The position numbers and the translations under genes are program-made. The notes under the pieces are model-generated. The model ran no database searches. It was given only the letters and a program-made list of their open reading frames with translations, and was not told the origin of the DNA. 34,001 nt of DNA from a virus: positions 1-34,001 of IMG/VR virus record IMGVR_UViG_3300032291_002455. One strand, written 5' to 3'. Below, piece by piece: positions 26,788 to 33,957 of the stretch; within the stretch, counting starts at the first letter, position 1, and each line of letters opens with the position of its first letter.

Positions 26788-27612
26788 ATGACAACACCAG
26801 TAATTATTGACACCGAGATAGCAGAAGTTATGAAGGCTATCGACACAAAGCGTAGTCGCATCTATCTACTGAATGAGCGTATTGCTTACAACAAAAAGCA
26901 CGCTTGGCTATCAAGAGATACAGAGACTAAAGAAATAGAGCGAGACAAACTCGATAAAGAGGTTGCCGAACTCGTAGAGAAACTTAGAACCTTAGAAAGT
27001 TTCTACACTGGCTGGTCTCGTGCGTTTTTAGTGCGGAATAGTAATGGACACATTCACAAGAGTCGTGAGTGCGGTACTTGCTTTGACACAACTCAGTATG
27101 TTTGGCTTACCGATATGTCTGGTCGTGATGAACTAGAGATTGCGTTCCTTGCTGGTGAAAAGGCTTGTACTGTTTGCTACTCTCACGCCCCGTCTTCTTA
27201 CTTTCTTCGTGAGAGCGGATTAGAGGACCCAGAAGTTACTGAGGCTCGTTTGGCTCGTCAGGCTCGTAAAGCCGAGATTGAAGCAAAGCGTCAGAAGACT
27301 GGTATCTGGAATCCAGATGGCACACCGTTAGTGGTGCTTGAATACGCATTTAGTAGATACAAGACTGAAGTCAAGGCAGAGCGAACTGCTCAGTCGATTG
27401 CGGTCAATATGCTAGTTGGTATTCAGAGTATGCACCGAGAGCCAAAAGAGATTGAGCGTAGCAAAGATGCTATTGAGACTATCTTGATTGCTTTGGCCCA
27501 CAAGCGTGGTACATCAGTTGAAGAACAGCGTGCTCTAATTCAGACTAAAGCCGATGCTATGATAAAAAAGAACAAGCGTGATTACCCAGATGTGAATTGG
27601 TCTACGAGATAA
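26788..27612 (+). CDS. Conserved actinophage zinc protein, GWSRAFLV family (274 aa)
   Basis: N-terminal coiled coil (residues about 10-68) followed by FYTGWSRAFLVRNSNGHIHK (71-90), CGTC and KACTVCYSHAP. The cysteines and the NGHIH motif probably bind zinc. I associate this arrangement with a family that recurs in actinobacteriophages without known function. The C-terminal half is helical and basic. The gene starts at ATG after GACAGAAAG. A role in binding DNA or host proteins is possible. Confidence 0.8.
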   Translation: MTTPVIIDTEIAEVMKAIDTKRSRIYLLNERIAYNKKHAWLSRDTETKEIERDKLDKEVAELVEKLRTLESFYTGWSRAFLVRNSNGHIHKSRECGTCFDTTQYVWLTDMSGRDELEIAFLAGEKACTVCYSHAPSSYFLRESGLEDPEVTEARLARQARKAEIEAKRQKTGIWNPDGTPLVVLEYAFSRYKTEVKAERTAQSIAVNMLVGIQSMHREPKEIERSKDAIETILIALAHKRGTSVEEQRALIQTKADAMIKKNKRDYPDVNWSTR

Positions 27613-27657
27613 GCATCTTGTTTTGGGCTATAATTAGAATACTTACAGCAAAGGATT

Positions 27658-27993
27658 ATGATGGCAGAAGAAAAGGCAGTGCCTACACCAAAAGACTTCA
27701 CCGAAATGAGTGCCGAAGAGATGAACTCTCTTATCAAAAAAGAAGTCGATAACTTTATTACTCAGACTAAAGACGGGGATATATCTATAAACGATTATCT
27801 ATCATCAGAAGGATTCGACCTTGCTCGATTGATGAACTTGTTCTTTGCTTTTGAGTATTTTGAGCGTGCGGAAATGGCAGAAGAGAAGAGTTATGATGCC
27901 CAATCTGCTACATTGTATGAAATTGTGTATACCGAAATGACTAAGTTGCTTGGCAACGACCTATACGGACCTGAATATGTGATAGGTCTATAG
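27658..27993 (+). CDS. Acidic helical hypothetical protein (111 aa)
   Basis: AAAGGA precedes two consecutive ATG codons. Strongly acidic with helical parts (MSAEEMNSLIKKEVDNFITQ; RLMNLFFAFEYFERAEMAEE). A TATAAT about 23 bases upstream could be a -10 without a clear -35. No family known. Confidence 0.7.
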   Translation: MMAEEKAVPTPKDFTEMSAEEMNSLIKKEVDNFITQTKDGDISINDYLSSEGFDLARLMNLFFAFEYFERAEMAEEKSYDAQSATLYEIVYTEMTKLLGNDLYGPEYVIGL

Positions 27994-28026
27994 ACCTAAC
28001 ATCAACAAAGAAAGACAAAAAGACAA

Positions 28027-28209
28027 ATGTACCGATTACTAAAATTCATAAGTGGTGTTGGGTTCAGACTTGGGCATTGGGCTCAGTGGCAATCAACTAA
28101 GTTCCACAGCAAAACACGCAAAAAGAAGTACTTGACAAATGTCCTAGGTTATGCCTATGATTATCTAGTTGGGAAAATCCAACAACTAAAAGCCGAAAGG
28201 AAAAAGTAA
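28027..28209 (+). CDS. Small basic protein (60 aa)
   Basis: MYRLLKFISGVGFRLGHWAQ... is basic, with an amphipathic N-terminal helix and a lysine-rich end (KAERKK). It could associate with membranes or nucleic acid. It contains a good internal promoter for the next gene and overlaps that gene by one base. Confidence 0.6.
   Translation: MYRLLKFISGVGFRLGHWAQWQSTKFHSKTRKKKYLTNVLGYAYDYLVGKIQQLKAERKK
28132..28161 (+). promoter_or_regulatory. Internal sigma-70-type promoter
   Basis: TTGACA, 18 bases, TATGAT, inside the 60-aa gene, 48 bases before the next start. Shares CTTGACAAATGTC with other promoters of this window. Confidence 0.75.
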
Positions 28210-28451
28210 TGTCAGAAAAACTAATTGGATTTACCGATGAAGAAATTGGCTTCGCTATCTCAATTACCAAGTATGCTCTGAAGAAACTAGACGAGCAACA
28301 CGGAGAGACTCACTCTGGTGTAGACAGACTACTGCTCTCTGGATGGATGGTTGAGACTGAGGACCTAATCAACAAGTTTGAGGCAGTCAATCCAGTAAAG
28401 CCAGAGCCTTCAGTTGCCGATGAAGAACTTTTAGAGGTGCCAGAGGCATAA
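28209..28451 (+). CDS. Acidic hypothetical protein (80 aa)
   Basis: AAAGGAAAAAG precedes the TAATG overlap start. MSEKLIGFTDEEIGFAISIT... has two helices and a proline-rich acidic tail (VKPEPSVADEELLEVPEA). No family recognised. A strong terminator follows. Confidence 0.7.
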   Translation: MSEKLIGFTDEEIGFAISITKYALKKLDEQHGETHSGVDRLLLSGWMVETEDLINKFEAVNPVKPEPSVADEELLEVPEA

Positions 28452-28472
28452 TTTATGCTCTTAGATAGAAAA

Positions 28473-28505
28473 GCCCCCCTAGCAGTCGCTAAGGGGGTTT
28501 TTTAT
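28473..28505 (+). terminator. Intrinsic terminator
   Basis: GCCCCCCTAGC pairs with GCTAAGGGGGT, followed by TTTTTT. Confidence 0.95.
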
Positions 28506-28563
28506 TGACTTATTTATCACAAAATGATAACATAGGGTTATGAATAATACGGAAGGACAAAAT

Positions 28564-29532
28564 ATGTCTAAGAAACTAACAGTCGCATATAGCGACGACT
28601 ACCTGAACTGGAAACTAGGTTCGGGTGATGGAAATCACCCTACAAAGCCTATACGGGCAAAGATTGCTACTGGACATCTTCTAGAAGAACTTGGCTTGGA
28701 CAATGTAGAAATCATTGAGCCCGAGTTCAGAGATGGAGACAGAGCCAAGATTGAATCTATCCACGACCCCGTCTATGTGTCTCAGGTAATCGATGATGGA
28801 ATATCTTTTGACTGGACACAGCAAAGACCAGAGATGGGACATACCGCTGCTCAGATGTTCTCTGGCACAGTACGCCTAGTGGAGAAGATGCTGGCTGGCG
28901 AAACTCAGGTGGGGTTCAATCCTCAAGGTGCTAAGCATCACGCACAAGAGGGTTGGAGTGAAGGCTTCTGTGTCTTCAATGACTTTGCTTGGGCTGCCAA
29001 GGAGTTTGTGAAGAATGGGCTCAAGGTTGTTTACATTGACTGGGATGTCAATGCGGGCGATGGTGTTCAGAATCTGCTTGCGGATACTGACATCCCAACT
29101 TTCAGTATCCACGGACACGGAATCTATCCAACTCACTCGGACACTTGGCTTAGAGAAGCAGGTACTACCGAGAACTATGTCTATCAGAATGACGAGCAAC
29201 ACTGGTACAACTATTGCTTACAGCGAGGGCAAGGCGATGAGGCATTCAAGTGGGCTATTGATGAGATTGCCAAGAAGGTTGCCGAGTACAAGCCTGATGT
29301 GATTCTGCTAGCAACTGGGGCAGATGGACACGAAGGCGAGAGTTGGGGCCTAAAGTACACCTATGCTGGCTACGACTATGCTTCTGGTGTAGTGGCAGAA
29401 CTAGCAAACAAGTATGCGGATGGTCGTGTACTGATTGGTGGTGCGGGTGGATACCAACCACTCACTCACACACCGAGAGTATGGGCAAATGTGGTAGAGA
29501 ATATCTATCAGCAAACTCAAAAATCAGAGTAA
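28564..29532 (+). CDS. Histone deacetylase superfamily protein with altered zinc site (322 aa)
   Basis: Belongs by motif order to the HDAC/AcuC/acetylpolyamine amidohydrolase superfamily, which removes acetyl groups with a catalytic zinc. Seen: GAKHHAQEGWSEGFCVFNDF with the paired histidines H125 and H126; VYIDWDVNAGDGVQ (156-169); ATGADGHEG with D254; and GGAGGYQPLTH with Y297. In most members the second motif reads D-x-D-x-H; here the metal-binding histidine is N163. D161 and D254 are intact, so zinc may bind weakly or the protein may act on another substrate. Length fits the family. Start chosen at 28564 behind GGAAGGAC. Possible substrates are acetylated host proteins or polyamines. Confidence 0.85.
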   Translation: MSKKLTVAYSDDYLNWKLGSGDGNHPTKPIRAKIATGHLLEELGLDNVEIIEPEFRDGDRAKIESIHDPVYVSQVIDDGISFDWTQQRPEMGHTAAQMFSGTVRLVEKMLAGETQVGFNPQGAKHHAQEGWSEGFCVFNDFAWAAKEFVKNGLKVVYIDWDVNAGDGVQNLLADTDIPTFSIHGHGIYPTHSDTWLREAGTTENYVYQNDEQHWYNYCLQRGQGDEAFKWAIDEIAKKVAEYKPDVILLATGADGHEGESWGLKYTYAGYDYASGVVAELANKYADGRVLIGGAGGYQPLTHTPRVWANVVENIYQQTQKSE

Positions 29533-29552
29533 GTGATAGGATTGCGATGCGG

Positions 29553-29578
29553 GGAGATGTAAATCTCCTCCTGCATCG
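29553..29578 (+). terminator. Hairpin after the HDAC-like gene
   Basis: GATGC-GGGAGAT, loop TAAA-like, ATCTCC-GCATC. There is no T-tail, and a right-arm-like GCACGAAAAACAGGGG of the CCATGC family follows, so termination is uncertain. Confidence 0.5.
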
Positions 29579-29623
29579 TGATTTGCACGAAAAACAGGGG
29601 TGACCCAGGACAAGGAGTAGTAA

Positions 29624-29794
29624 ATGTTTGAATTTTGGAGCATAGTTGTCGTCATAGTTGGCATCCCGTTGCTCGCATGGCTATCTTGGGCTATCGACAA
29701 CAGGTCAGAGTTCCTCGATAACGAGGATGAAGACGAAATTAAGCCACTTTTGGGTGTAGTAGCACCTAAAACTAAAGAAAAAGAGGAAAAGTAA
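29624..29794 (+). CDS. Single-pass membrane protein with charged tail (56 aa)
   Basis: MFEFWSIVVVIVGIPLLAWL is a transmembrane segment, followed by an acidic then lysine-rich cytoplasmic tail (KTKEKEEK). AAGGAG upstream. Shape and coupling (TAATG) with another membrane gene recall two-gene holin sets, but without a lysin beside them this is speculative. Confidence 0.7.
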   Translation: MFEFWSIVVVIVGIPLLAWLSWAIDNRSEFLDNEDEDEIKPLLGVVAPKTKEKEEK

Positions 29795-29964
29795 TGCCGA
29801 ATTGGTGGATTATCGTGAGAGATATCGTTTGGGCTTCAGTTTTTGCCGTTTTAGCAATAATTTTGACTGTTTTAGTCGCTATTTTCGCTCCAACTAGCCT
29901 TGGACTCATCGGGGGGCTTGGATTGTCAGCAATTGCGTTGTCAATCTTGTCCTTACGAGAGTAA
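29794..29964 (+). CDS. Two-pass membrane protein (56 aa)
   Basis: MPNWWIIVRDIVWASVFAVL... and the stretch around ILTVLVAIFAP and GLIGGLGLSAIALSIL give two membrane segments with short ends. The start overlaps the preceding stop. Candidate holin or membrane-acting protein. No further clue. Confidence 0.7.
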   Translation: MPNWWIIVRDIVWASVFAVLAIILTVLVAIFAPTSLGLIGGLGLSAIALSILSLRE

Positions 29965-30119
29965 TTTAGCCTAAATTGCTATTTTTTTATTGTAAGCGAT
30001 AAGAAATAACAATTCCACCAGTAGCAAACACTACTTGCTTAGTTTTGTCTACCGATATAACCTTTTATTAGGAACAACTGACCCACTTGGGTCTCAATAA
30101 CAGAAAGAAAAATGACACA

Positions 30120-30668
30120 ATGAGTAAAATCAAAAAGGCAAACCAGAGTTTGCCATCCAACATAAAGCGGATGCTTGATGATTCTCTAACCTCTGCCGAT
30201 AGAGATAACCTGATTCGTTCACTGAACTTAGTTGGATGGACACAGAGTAGTATCGCTCGCTCAGTTGAGATAACCAGAGAGCGTATTCGTCAGATATGTA
30301 TAACACCGATGGATGAATCTGCTAAGACAGACTTCACATTGCCACTGCCACCACAGCACCAAGTAAAAGAAAAGCGAGAGTTCATTGAGCCTGACCCACA
30401 ATCATTGGCTCGCTTGCTTGAACTACAGCCAATGGCACAGCAGGTTCGCTCTAATGCTATGCGGTTTAGGGCAGAGGCAGAAGAGTACAGTGCTCTAGTC
30501 GCTAAACTACACAATGAAGATGGTGTTACGCTATACCGATTGGCTCTTCGCCTAGGGGTGACTCACTCAGCGTTGAGATTTAGATTGGCTCGCTACGGAT
30601 ATAAGACATCAGACAAGGGCGAGAGCAAAGTATATAAACCAATCAAGTCCAAGAACCGAATTCGCTAA
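30120..30668 (+). CDS. Regulator with two helix-turn-helix motifs, one sigma-4-like (182 aa)
   Basis: The first motif (39-60: GWTQSSIARSVEITRERIRQ) resembles region 4.2 of sigma factors, where T-RERIRQIE contacts the -35 element; the second (136-162: VTLYRLALRLGVTHSALRFR) is a separate HTH. Between them lies a helical linker. No region 2 is present, so it is not a complete sigma factor, but it could guide host RNA polymerase or act as a repressor. The ATG at 30120 is chosen over an upstream TTG (30087). A terminator follows, and the large terminase gene is close downstream, so late-gene control is possible. Confidence 0.7.
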   Translation: MSKIKKANQSLPSNIKRMLDDSLTSADRDNLIRSLNLVGWTQSSIARSVEITRERIRQICITPMDESAKTDFTLPLPPQHQVKEKREFIEPDPQSLARLLELQPMAQQVRSNAMRFRAEAEEYSALVAKLHNEDGVTLYRLALRLGVTHSALRFRLARYGYKTSDKGESKVYKPIKSKNRIR

Positions 30669-30673
30669 TAGAG

Positions 30674-30703
30674 AAACCCACAGCAAATGTTGTGGGTTTT
30701 TCT
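30674..30703 (+). terminator. Intrinsic terminator
   Basis: AACCCACA pairs with TGTGGGTT, followed by TTTCTTT. Confidence 0.85.
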
Positions 30704-30713
30704 TTATTTGTGA

Positions 30714-30719
30714 TACATT
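30714..30719 (+). promoter_or_regulatory. Probable -10 of a leaderless transcript
   Basis: TACATT ends six bases before the ATG at 30726. GTTTTTCTTT lies upstream, as it does before the large terminase. Confidence 0.5.
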
Positions 30720-30725
30720 AGGTGT

Positions 30726-30995
30726 ATGAGTAATTTAGATAAAGTGACACAGAGAATGTATGACAAGTACCACAGCCAACTGCCGTGGGAAACCCTCACC
30801 ACCGAGCAGAAGTGTGCTTCGATGGCGATATCAATAACCAGAGTACTGAATGACCTTATGGAAGTCAGAGACTCAGGCGAGACACTACCAGCACCTGTTA
30901 GGGGTATGAACAAGGCAAAGATAGATGCTCTTGTTATGTTGTCTGCCGATGTAGCAGTGCGTGGCCTTGAGTGTATGTTGAGGAACAGGGTATAA
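30726..30995 (+). CDS. Hypothetical protein before the large terminase (89 aa)
   Basis: MSNLDKVTQRMYDKYHSQLP... is mostly helical, with the C-terminal half (KIDALVMLSADVAVRGLECM) amphipathic. It has no ribosome binding site and starts right after a -10-like hexamer. Position next to the large terminase could mean a packaging role, even a second small-terminase candidate, but the sequence gives no motif for this. Confidence 0.7.
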   Translation: MSNLDKVTQRMYDKYHSQLPWETLTTEQKCASMAISITRVLNDLMEVRDSGETLPAPVRGMNKAKIDALVMLSADVAVRGLECMLRNRV

Positions 30996-31035
30996 CCTAA
31001 GCCGTTTAGCCTGGGTTGCCAGTTTTTCTTTGCAT

Positions 31036-31041
31036 TATAAT
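31036..31041 (+). promoter_or_regulatory. Probable -10 of the large terminase transcript
   Basis: TATAAT ends six bases before the ATG at 31048, so the message would start at or near the A of ATG. The best -35 (TTGCCA, 31016-31021) has a short 14-base spacer. Confidence 0.55.
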
Positions 31042-31047
31042 AATGGT

Positions 31048-32436
31048 ATGGCTAAATCTATTATGGAACAGTTGGCTGAACTACCAGAAGCCGAGCGTGC
31101 TCTAGCACTTGCTGGCATGGACCCAGAGACTTTGCTTTGGGACTGGTCAGTTTGGGGGAGACCTGAGCAACAAGCACCTGAAGGTGATTGGAATATCTGG
31201 ATGTATCTTGCTGGCCGTGGTGCTGGTAAGACTAGGAGTGCTGCCGAGTGGGTAAGAGAGCAAGCCAAGCACACTAACACGGGTCAAAGGCGTTTCGCTC
31301 TTGTTGCTCGTACTGCTGCCGATGTGCGAGATGTAATTGTTGAAGGTGAGTCTGGGATTATCAATGTGTCGCCTCCAAGCGAGAGACCATTGTATGAGCC
31401 ATCAAAGCGAAGACTGACTTGGCCTAATGGCAATACGGCTACTTGCTTTACAGCAGATGAGCCAGACTCTTTGCGTGGACCTCAGTTCACTCACGCTTGG
31501 GGGGATGAGGTTGCTGCTTGGAGGCAAACACCTGACGCAGCAGGTATGACTGCGTTTGATAACTTACGAGTGGGTACTCGTCTTGGCCAGCAACCAAAGA
31601 TTATGATTACCACCACGCCTAAGCGTGTGCCGTTGCTCTACAAACTTATAGAAGAAGCAAAAGGTGGTCGTGTAGTAATCAGTCGTGGTTCTACAATGGA
31701 CAACTCAGGTAATTTGTCTGGTGCTTATCTAGATGCTATTACTGGAGTGTACGCTGGTACTCGCCTTGCTCAACAAGAACTTTATGGTGAGATGCTTGAC
31801 AGCGTTGAAGGTGCTCTTTGGACAGACGAGTTGATTGAACTCAATAGACAAAATGCTTTGCCATTGAATACACCACTTCGTTGTATTGGCGTTGACCCTA
31901 GCGTTGCCGAGAACCCTAGAGATGAATGTGGGATTGTTGTAGTCGCATCCACTGGCGAGAGAGATTTGTATAAGCGTCAGGCTTGGGTACTTGAAGATGC
32001 TTCAGTACATGGCTCGCCTGAAGTGTGGGCTAACCGAGTAGTCGCTATGGCTCGTAAGTGGGGATGTCCAGTTATTGCTGAAGTAAACCAAGGTGGTGCT
32101 TTAGTTCGTAATGCTATCAATGCTATTGACCCCAACATCAAAGTATTAGAAGTACACAGCAAGTACGGTAAGCAACTTAGAGCAGAGCCAGTGGTGCTTG
32201 GTTATGAACAGGGTCGTGTACATCACATCGGGTTCTTAGCCGAACTTGAATCACAGATGCTTAGTTGGATTCCAGGTGAAGGTAAATCTCCAGACAGAGT
32301 AGATGCTTTAGTCCACGCTCTTACGGCTCTTATGATTAAGCCACCTGCTGGATTTGTTGGTGGCAAACTAACTGCCAAATCAATGGCTAGTCGTAGGATG
32401 CCAGATGCTAGAAGTAGTTTGTTTCGATTGAGATAA
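31048..32436 (+). CDS. Terminase large subunit
   Basis: Motor and nuclease that packages DNA into the prohead. Walker A is GRGAGKT (56-62), Walker B HAWGDE (149-154) with the catalytic glutamate, and the coupling motif is ITTTPK (187-192). The C-terminal RNase H-like nuclease has D283 in IGVDPSVAE, E345 in VIAEVNQGG and a late D in SPDRVDALVHAL. Length (462 aa) is normal for the Terminase_6 type. The upstream TTG at 31030 would overlap the -10, so ATG 31048 is used. It sits with only a small gene before it and not beside the small-terminase candidate. It converges with the phosphatase gene on a shared terminator. Confidence 0.95.
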   Translation: MAKSIMEQLAELPEAERALALAGMDPETLLWDWSVWGRPEQQAPEGDWNIWMYLAGRGAGKTRSAAEWVREQAKHTNTGQRRFALVARTAADVRDVIVEGESGIINVSPPSERPLYEPSKRRLTWPNGNTATCFTADEPDSLRGPQFTHAWGDEVAAWRQTPDAAGMTAFDNLRVGTRLGQQPKIMITTTPKRVPLLYKLIEEAKGGRVVISRGSTMDNSGNLSGAYLDAITGVYAGTRLAQQELYGEMLDSVEGALWTDELIELNRQNALPLNTPLRCIGVDPSVAENPRDECGIVVVASTGERDLYKRQAWVLEDASVHGSPEVWANRVVAMARKWGCPVIAEVNQGGALVRNAINAIDPNIKVLEVHSKYGKQLRAEPVVLGYEQGRVHHIGFLAELESQMLSWIPGEGKSPDRVDALVHALTALMIKPPAGFVGGKLTAKSMASRRMPDARSSLFRLR

Positions 32437-32439
32437 AAG

Positions 32440-32475
32440 AAATCCCCCTGCCAATTGATAGGGGGGTTCTTTTTG
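32440..32475. terminator. Terminator between convergent genes
   Basis: AATCCCCCT pairs with AGGGGGGTT, followed by CTTTTT. The A-rich left flank (AAAAGAAA) gives T residues on the other strand, so it can serve both genes. Confidence 0.85.
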
Positions 32476-32479
32476 TATC

Positions 32480-33067
32480 TTAGTTTCTCCACTTCCAGAG
32501 TGCTACCTTGTCTTCGTTGAGACCAAGTAGATAATCTACAAAGTGTTTATTACATAAGACTGCTTCTGAACGCTTCTCACGCATTACGGTGATTGCTTCC
32601 TCAGGAGAGTAGCCTTCACGGATAAGCACAAGTGCCATCACAATACCACTGCGATTGAGACCTGCTTGGCATCTGATTAGCACACGCTTACCAGACTTCC
32701 AATCCTTGTGAGCCATCTTGACTACATCTTCTAGTTCAGTCTCTGGGTTGAAGTCTCCCATATCACTGTCATAGAAACCTAGTCGTACTTCTTTGACAAA
32801 CCAATCAACAGGTTCAGCATCTGCGTAGAGAGTGAATACAGAATCAAAGTGCTCTGGCGTTATCTTAGTGCCGTTGGTAGCCGCTTGGTCAAACCATTCT
32901 TGGTCAGCCCATCTATCTAGAGTTCCACCTTGCCATAGGTTAGGTACCGTCTCAGTCCACAGTTGATTAGGCATCACTGGATGTACGGGTCGTCTTAGTT
33001 CTTCTAGACTTAGAGCAGTTATGTTTAGTCGCTCGTTGGCATCTGTTGTTTTACTTTGAGATGTCAT
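32480..33067 (-). CDS. Dual-specificity phosphatase-like protein (195 aa)
   Basis: Protein phosphatase of the Cys-based type. VLIRCQAGLNRSG (129-141) is the CX5R active-site loop with nucleophile C133 and R139; SLEE, NLWQGGTLDRW and FDSVFTLYADAEP match the upstream beta-sheet of dual-specificity phosphatases; D100 or D102 in FYDSDMGD is the likely general acid. The helices after the P-loop (ALVLIREGYSPEEAITVMRE) are typical. It is one of few minus-strand genes and has its own promoters. It may act on host phosphoproteins or nucleotides. AAGGA lies upstream of the ATG. Confidence 0.85.
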   Translation of the reverse strand: MTSQSKTTDANERLNITALSLEELRRPVHPVMPNQLWTETVPNLWQGGTLDRWADQEWFDQAATNGTKITPEHFDSVFTLYADAEPVDWFVKEVRLGFYDSDMGDFNPETELEDVVKMAHKDWKSGKRVLIRCQAGLNRSGIVMALVLIREGYSPEEAITVMREKRSEAVLCNKHFVDYLLGLNEDKVALWKWRN

Positions 33068-33106
33068 AAGTTATCAATCCTTTCGTCTTTATGTATTGAT
33101 ATACCT

Positions 33107-33135
33107 ATTATCAGTCATCTATACCTATTTGTCAA
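33107..33135 (-). promoter_or_regulatory. Sigma-70-type promoter of the phosphatase gene
   Basis: On the minus strand TTGACA (33135-33130), 17 bases, GATAAT (33112-33107). It lies next to the palindrome GTCAAGTCCTACTTGAC (33131-33147), whose other arm gives a plus-strand TTGACT. Confidence 0.8.
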
Positions 33136-33179
33136 GTCCTACTTGACTTGCGGTCAGGTAATAGATATCCCTATTACTA

Positions 33180-33208
33180 ATCTTACTGCTTACGGCTATT
33201 GTTGTCAA
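33180..33208 (-). promoter_or_regulatory. Second upstream sigma-70-type promoter
   Basis: Minus-strand TTGACA (33208-33203), 17 bases, TAAGAT (33185-33180). Between the two promoters lies GTAATAG/CTATTAC, a further inverted repeat (about 33158-33177). Confidence 0.5.
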
Positions 33209-33613
33209 GTCCTAAGGCTACACGGCTATTCCCCAAACATATACGGATACACGGCTCATACGCCGATGCTTGGCCAAAATATTATTGTGCTTCTACACCA
33301 AGTTGGCTATTTTTCTATTCATAATGTCCAAGATGGGGCTCACTCATCAGTAAGCAGATGTTCCTTATGTAATAACTTCACTCTTGGCCTAGTTCTTCAG
33401 CACTCATCTCACGGAAAGATGATGCGGTCAGCCCTAAAACTAATGGCATATTTATTGGCTTGCTTGGGGCCCACTCGGGGGGGTTGCTGATGTCCGCATC
33501 AAGGCCCCGCATCAAAGTCGGCATCAAAATGACCTAAAGCACACATATCTAGTTAGGTAAGCCTAACTTGTCCTAGAAGTAGGCACTTAGGCGGCCTCTA
33601 GTAGCACATCAAT

Positions 33614-33742
33614 AAGTCTTGTAGAGCACATAGTTTGACTAAACAAGTATATAATAAGTATCTACAAGTGCTCACATGTGCTCAATAAGTGTTTGATAAG
33701 TCTAAACAAGTCTAAACAAGTCTAAAATAAGTGCCTGGAAGT
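33614..33742 (+). repeat. Helically phased AAGT array
   Basis: AAGT starts at 33645, 33656, 33666, 33687, 33698, 33708, 33718, 33729 and 33739, with ATGT at 33676; steps are 10 or 11 bases, mean about 10.4. One more AAGT at 33614 is three turns away. The centre is AAGTCTAAAC in tandem. All copies thus face the same side of the helix. Confidence 0.85.
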
Positions 33743-33945
33743 CGCTAAATCGGCAAAAAATCGGCACTTTTTTGGCATTTTTTTCTCGAAACAATTTTCG
33801 AAGAGGCGAAAAACAAGCGTAGCCATCTCACCCGCCAAAGCCTAAAAACGATAATGTATCTTTTTTCTCCGTCAGTAATAAGTATTTATCGCATAAGGGC
33901 CGCTCCCGGAATTTTCAAAAAAATCGTTCCTAGTACAGATGCTAA

Positions 33946-33951
33946 TATAAA
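33946..33951 (+). promoter_or_regulatory. Probable -10 of a leaderless transcript
   Basis: TATAAA ends six bases before the ATG at 33958, the same spacing as at 30726 and 31048. Confidence 0.5.
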
Positions 33952-33957
33952 TACATT

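Larger units (their letters stand above)
33068..33957. other. Gene-free region before the last gene
   Basis: These 890 bases show no gene with a ribosome binding site or recognisable product. They contain the divergent promoter region (to about 33210), three CGCATCAA-type repeats (about 33500-33527), the AAGT array, TCGGCA repeats with a CTCGAAA/TTTCGA inverted repeat (about 33750-33805) and the promoter of the final gene. Size and position suit an origin, packaging or late-gene control region. Confidence 0.65.

Noticed and set aside
30120-30668. A complete sigma factor that could read the GGGAAT promoters
   Set aside because: Only a region-4-like motif is present; there is no region 2 to bind core polymerase and open the -10.
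33056-33490. Open frame of 144 codons on the + strand over the phosphatase promoter region
   Set aside because: It has no ribosome binding site, overlaps the promoters and start of the minus-strand phosphatase gene, and its product has a composition unlike any neighbour.
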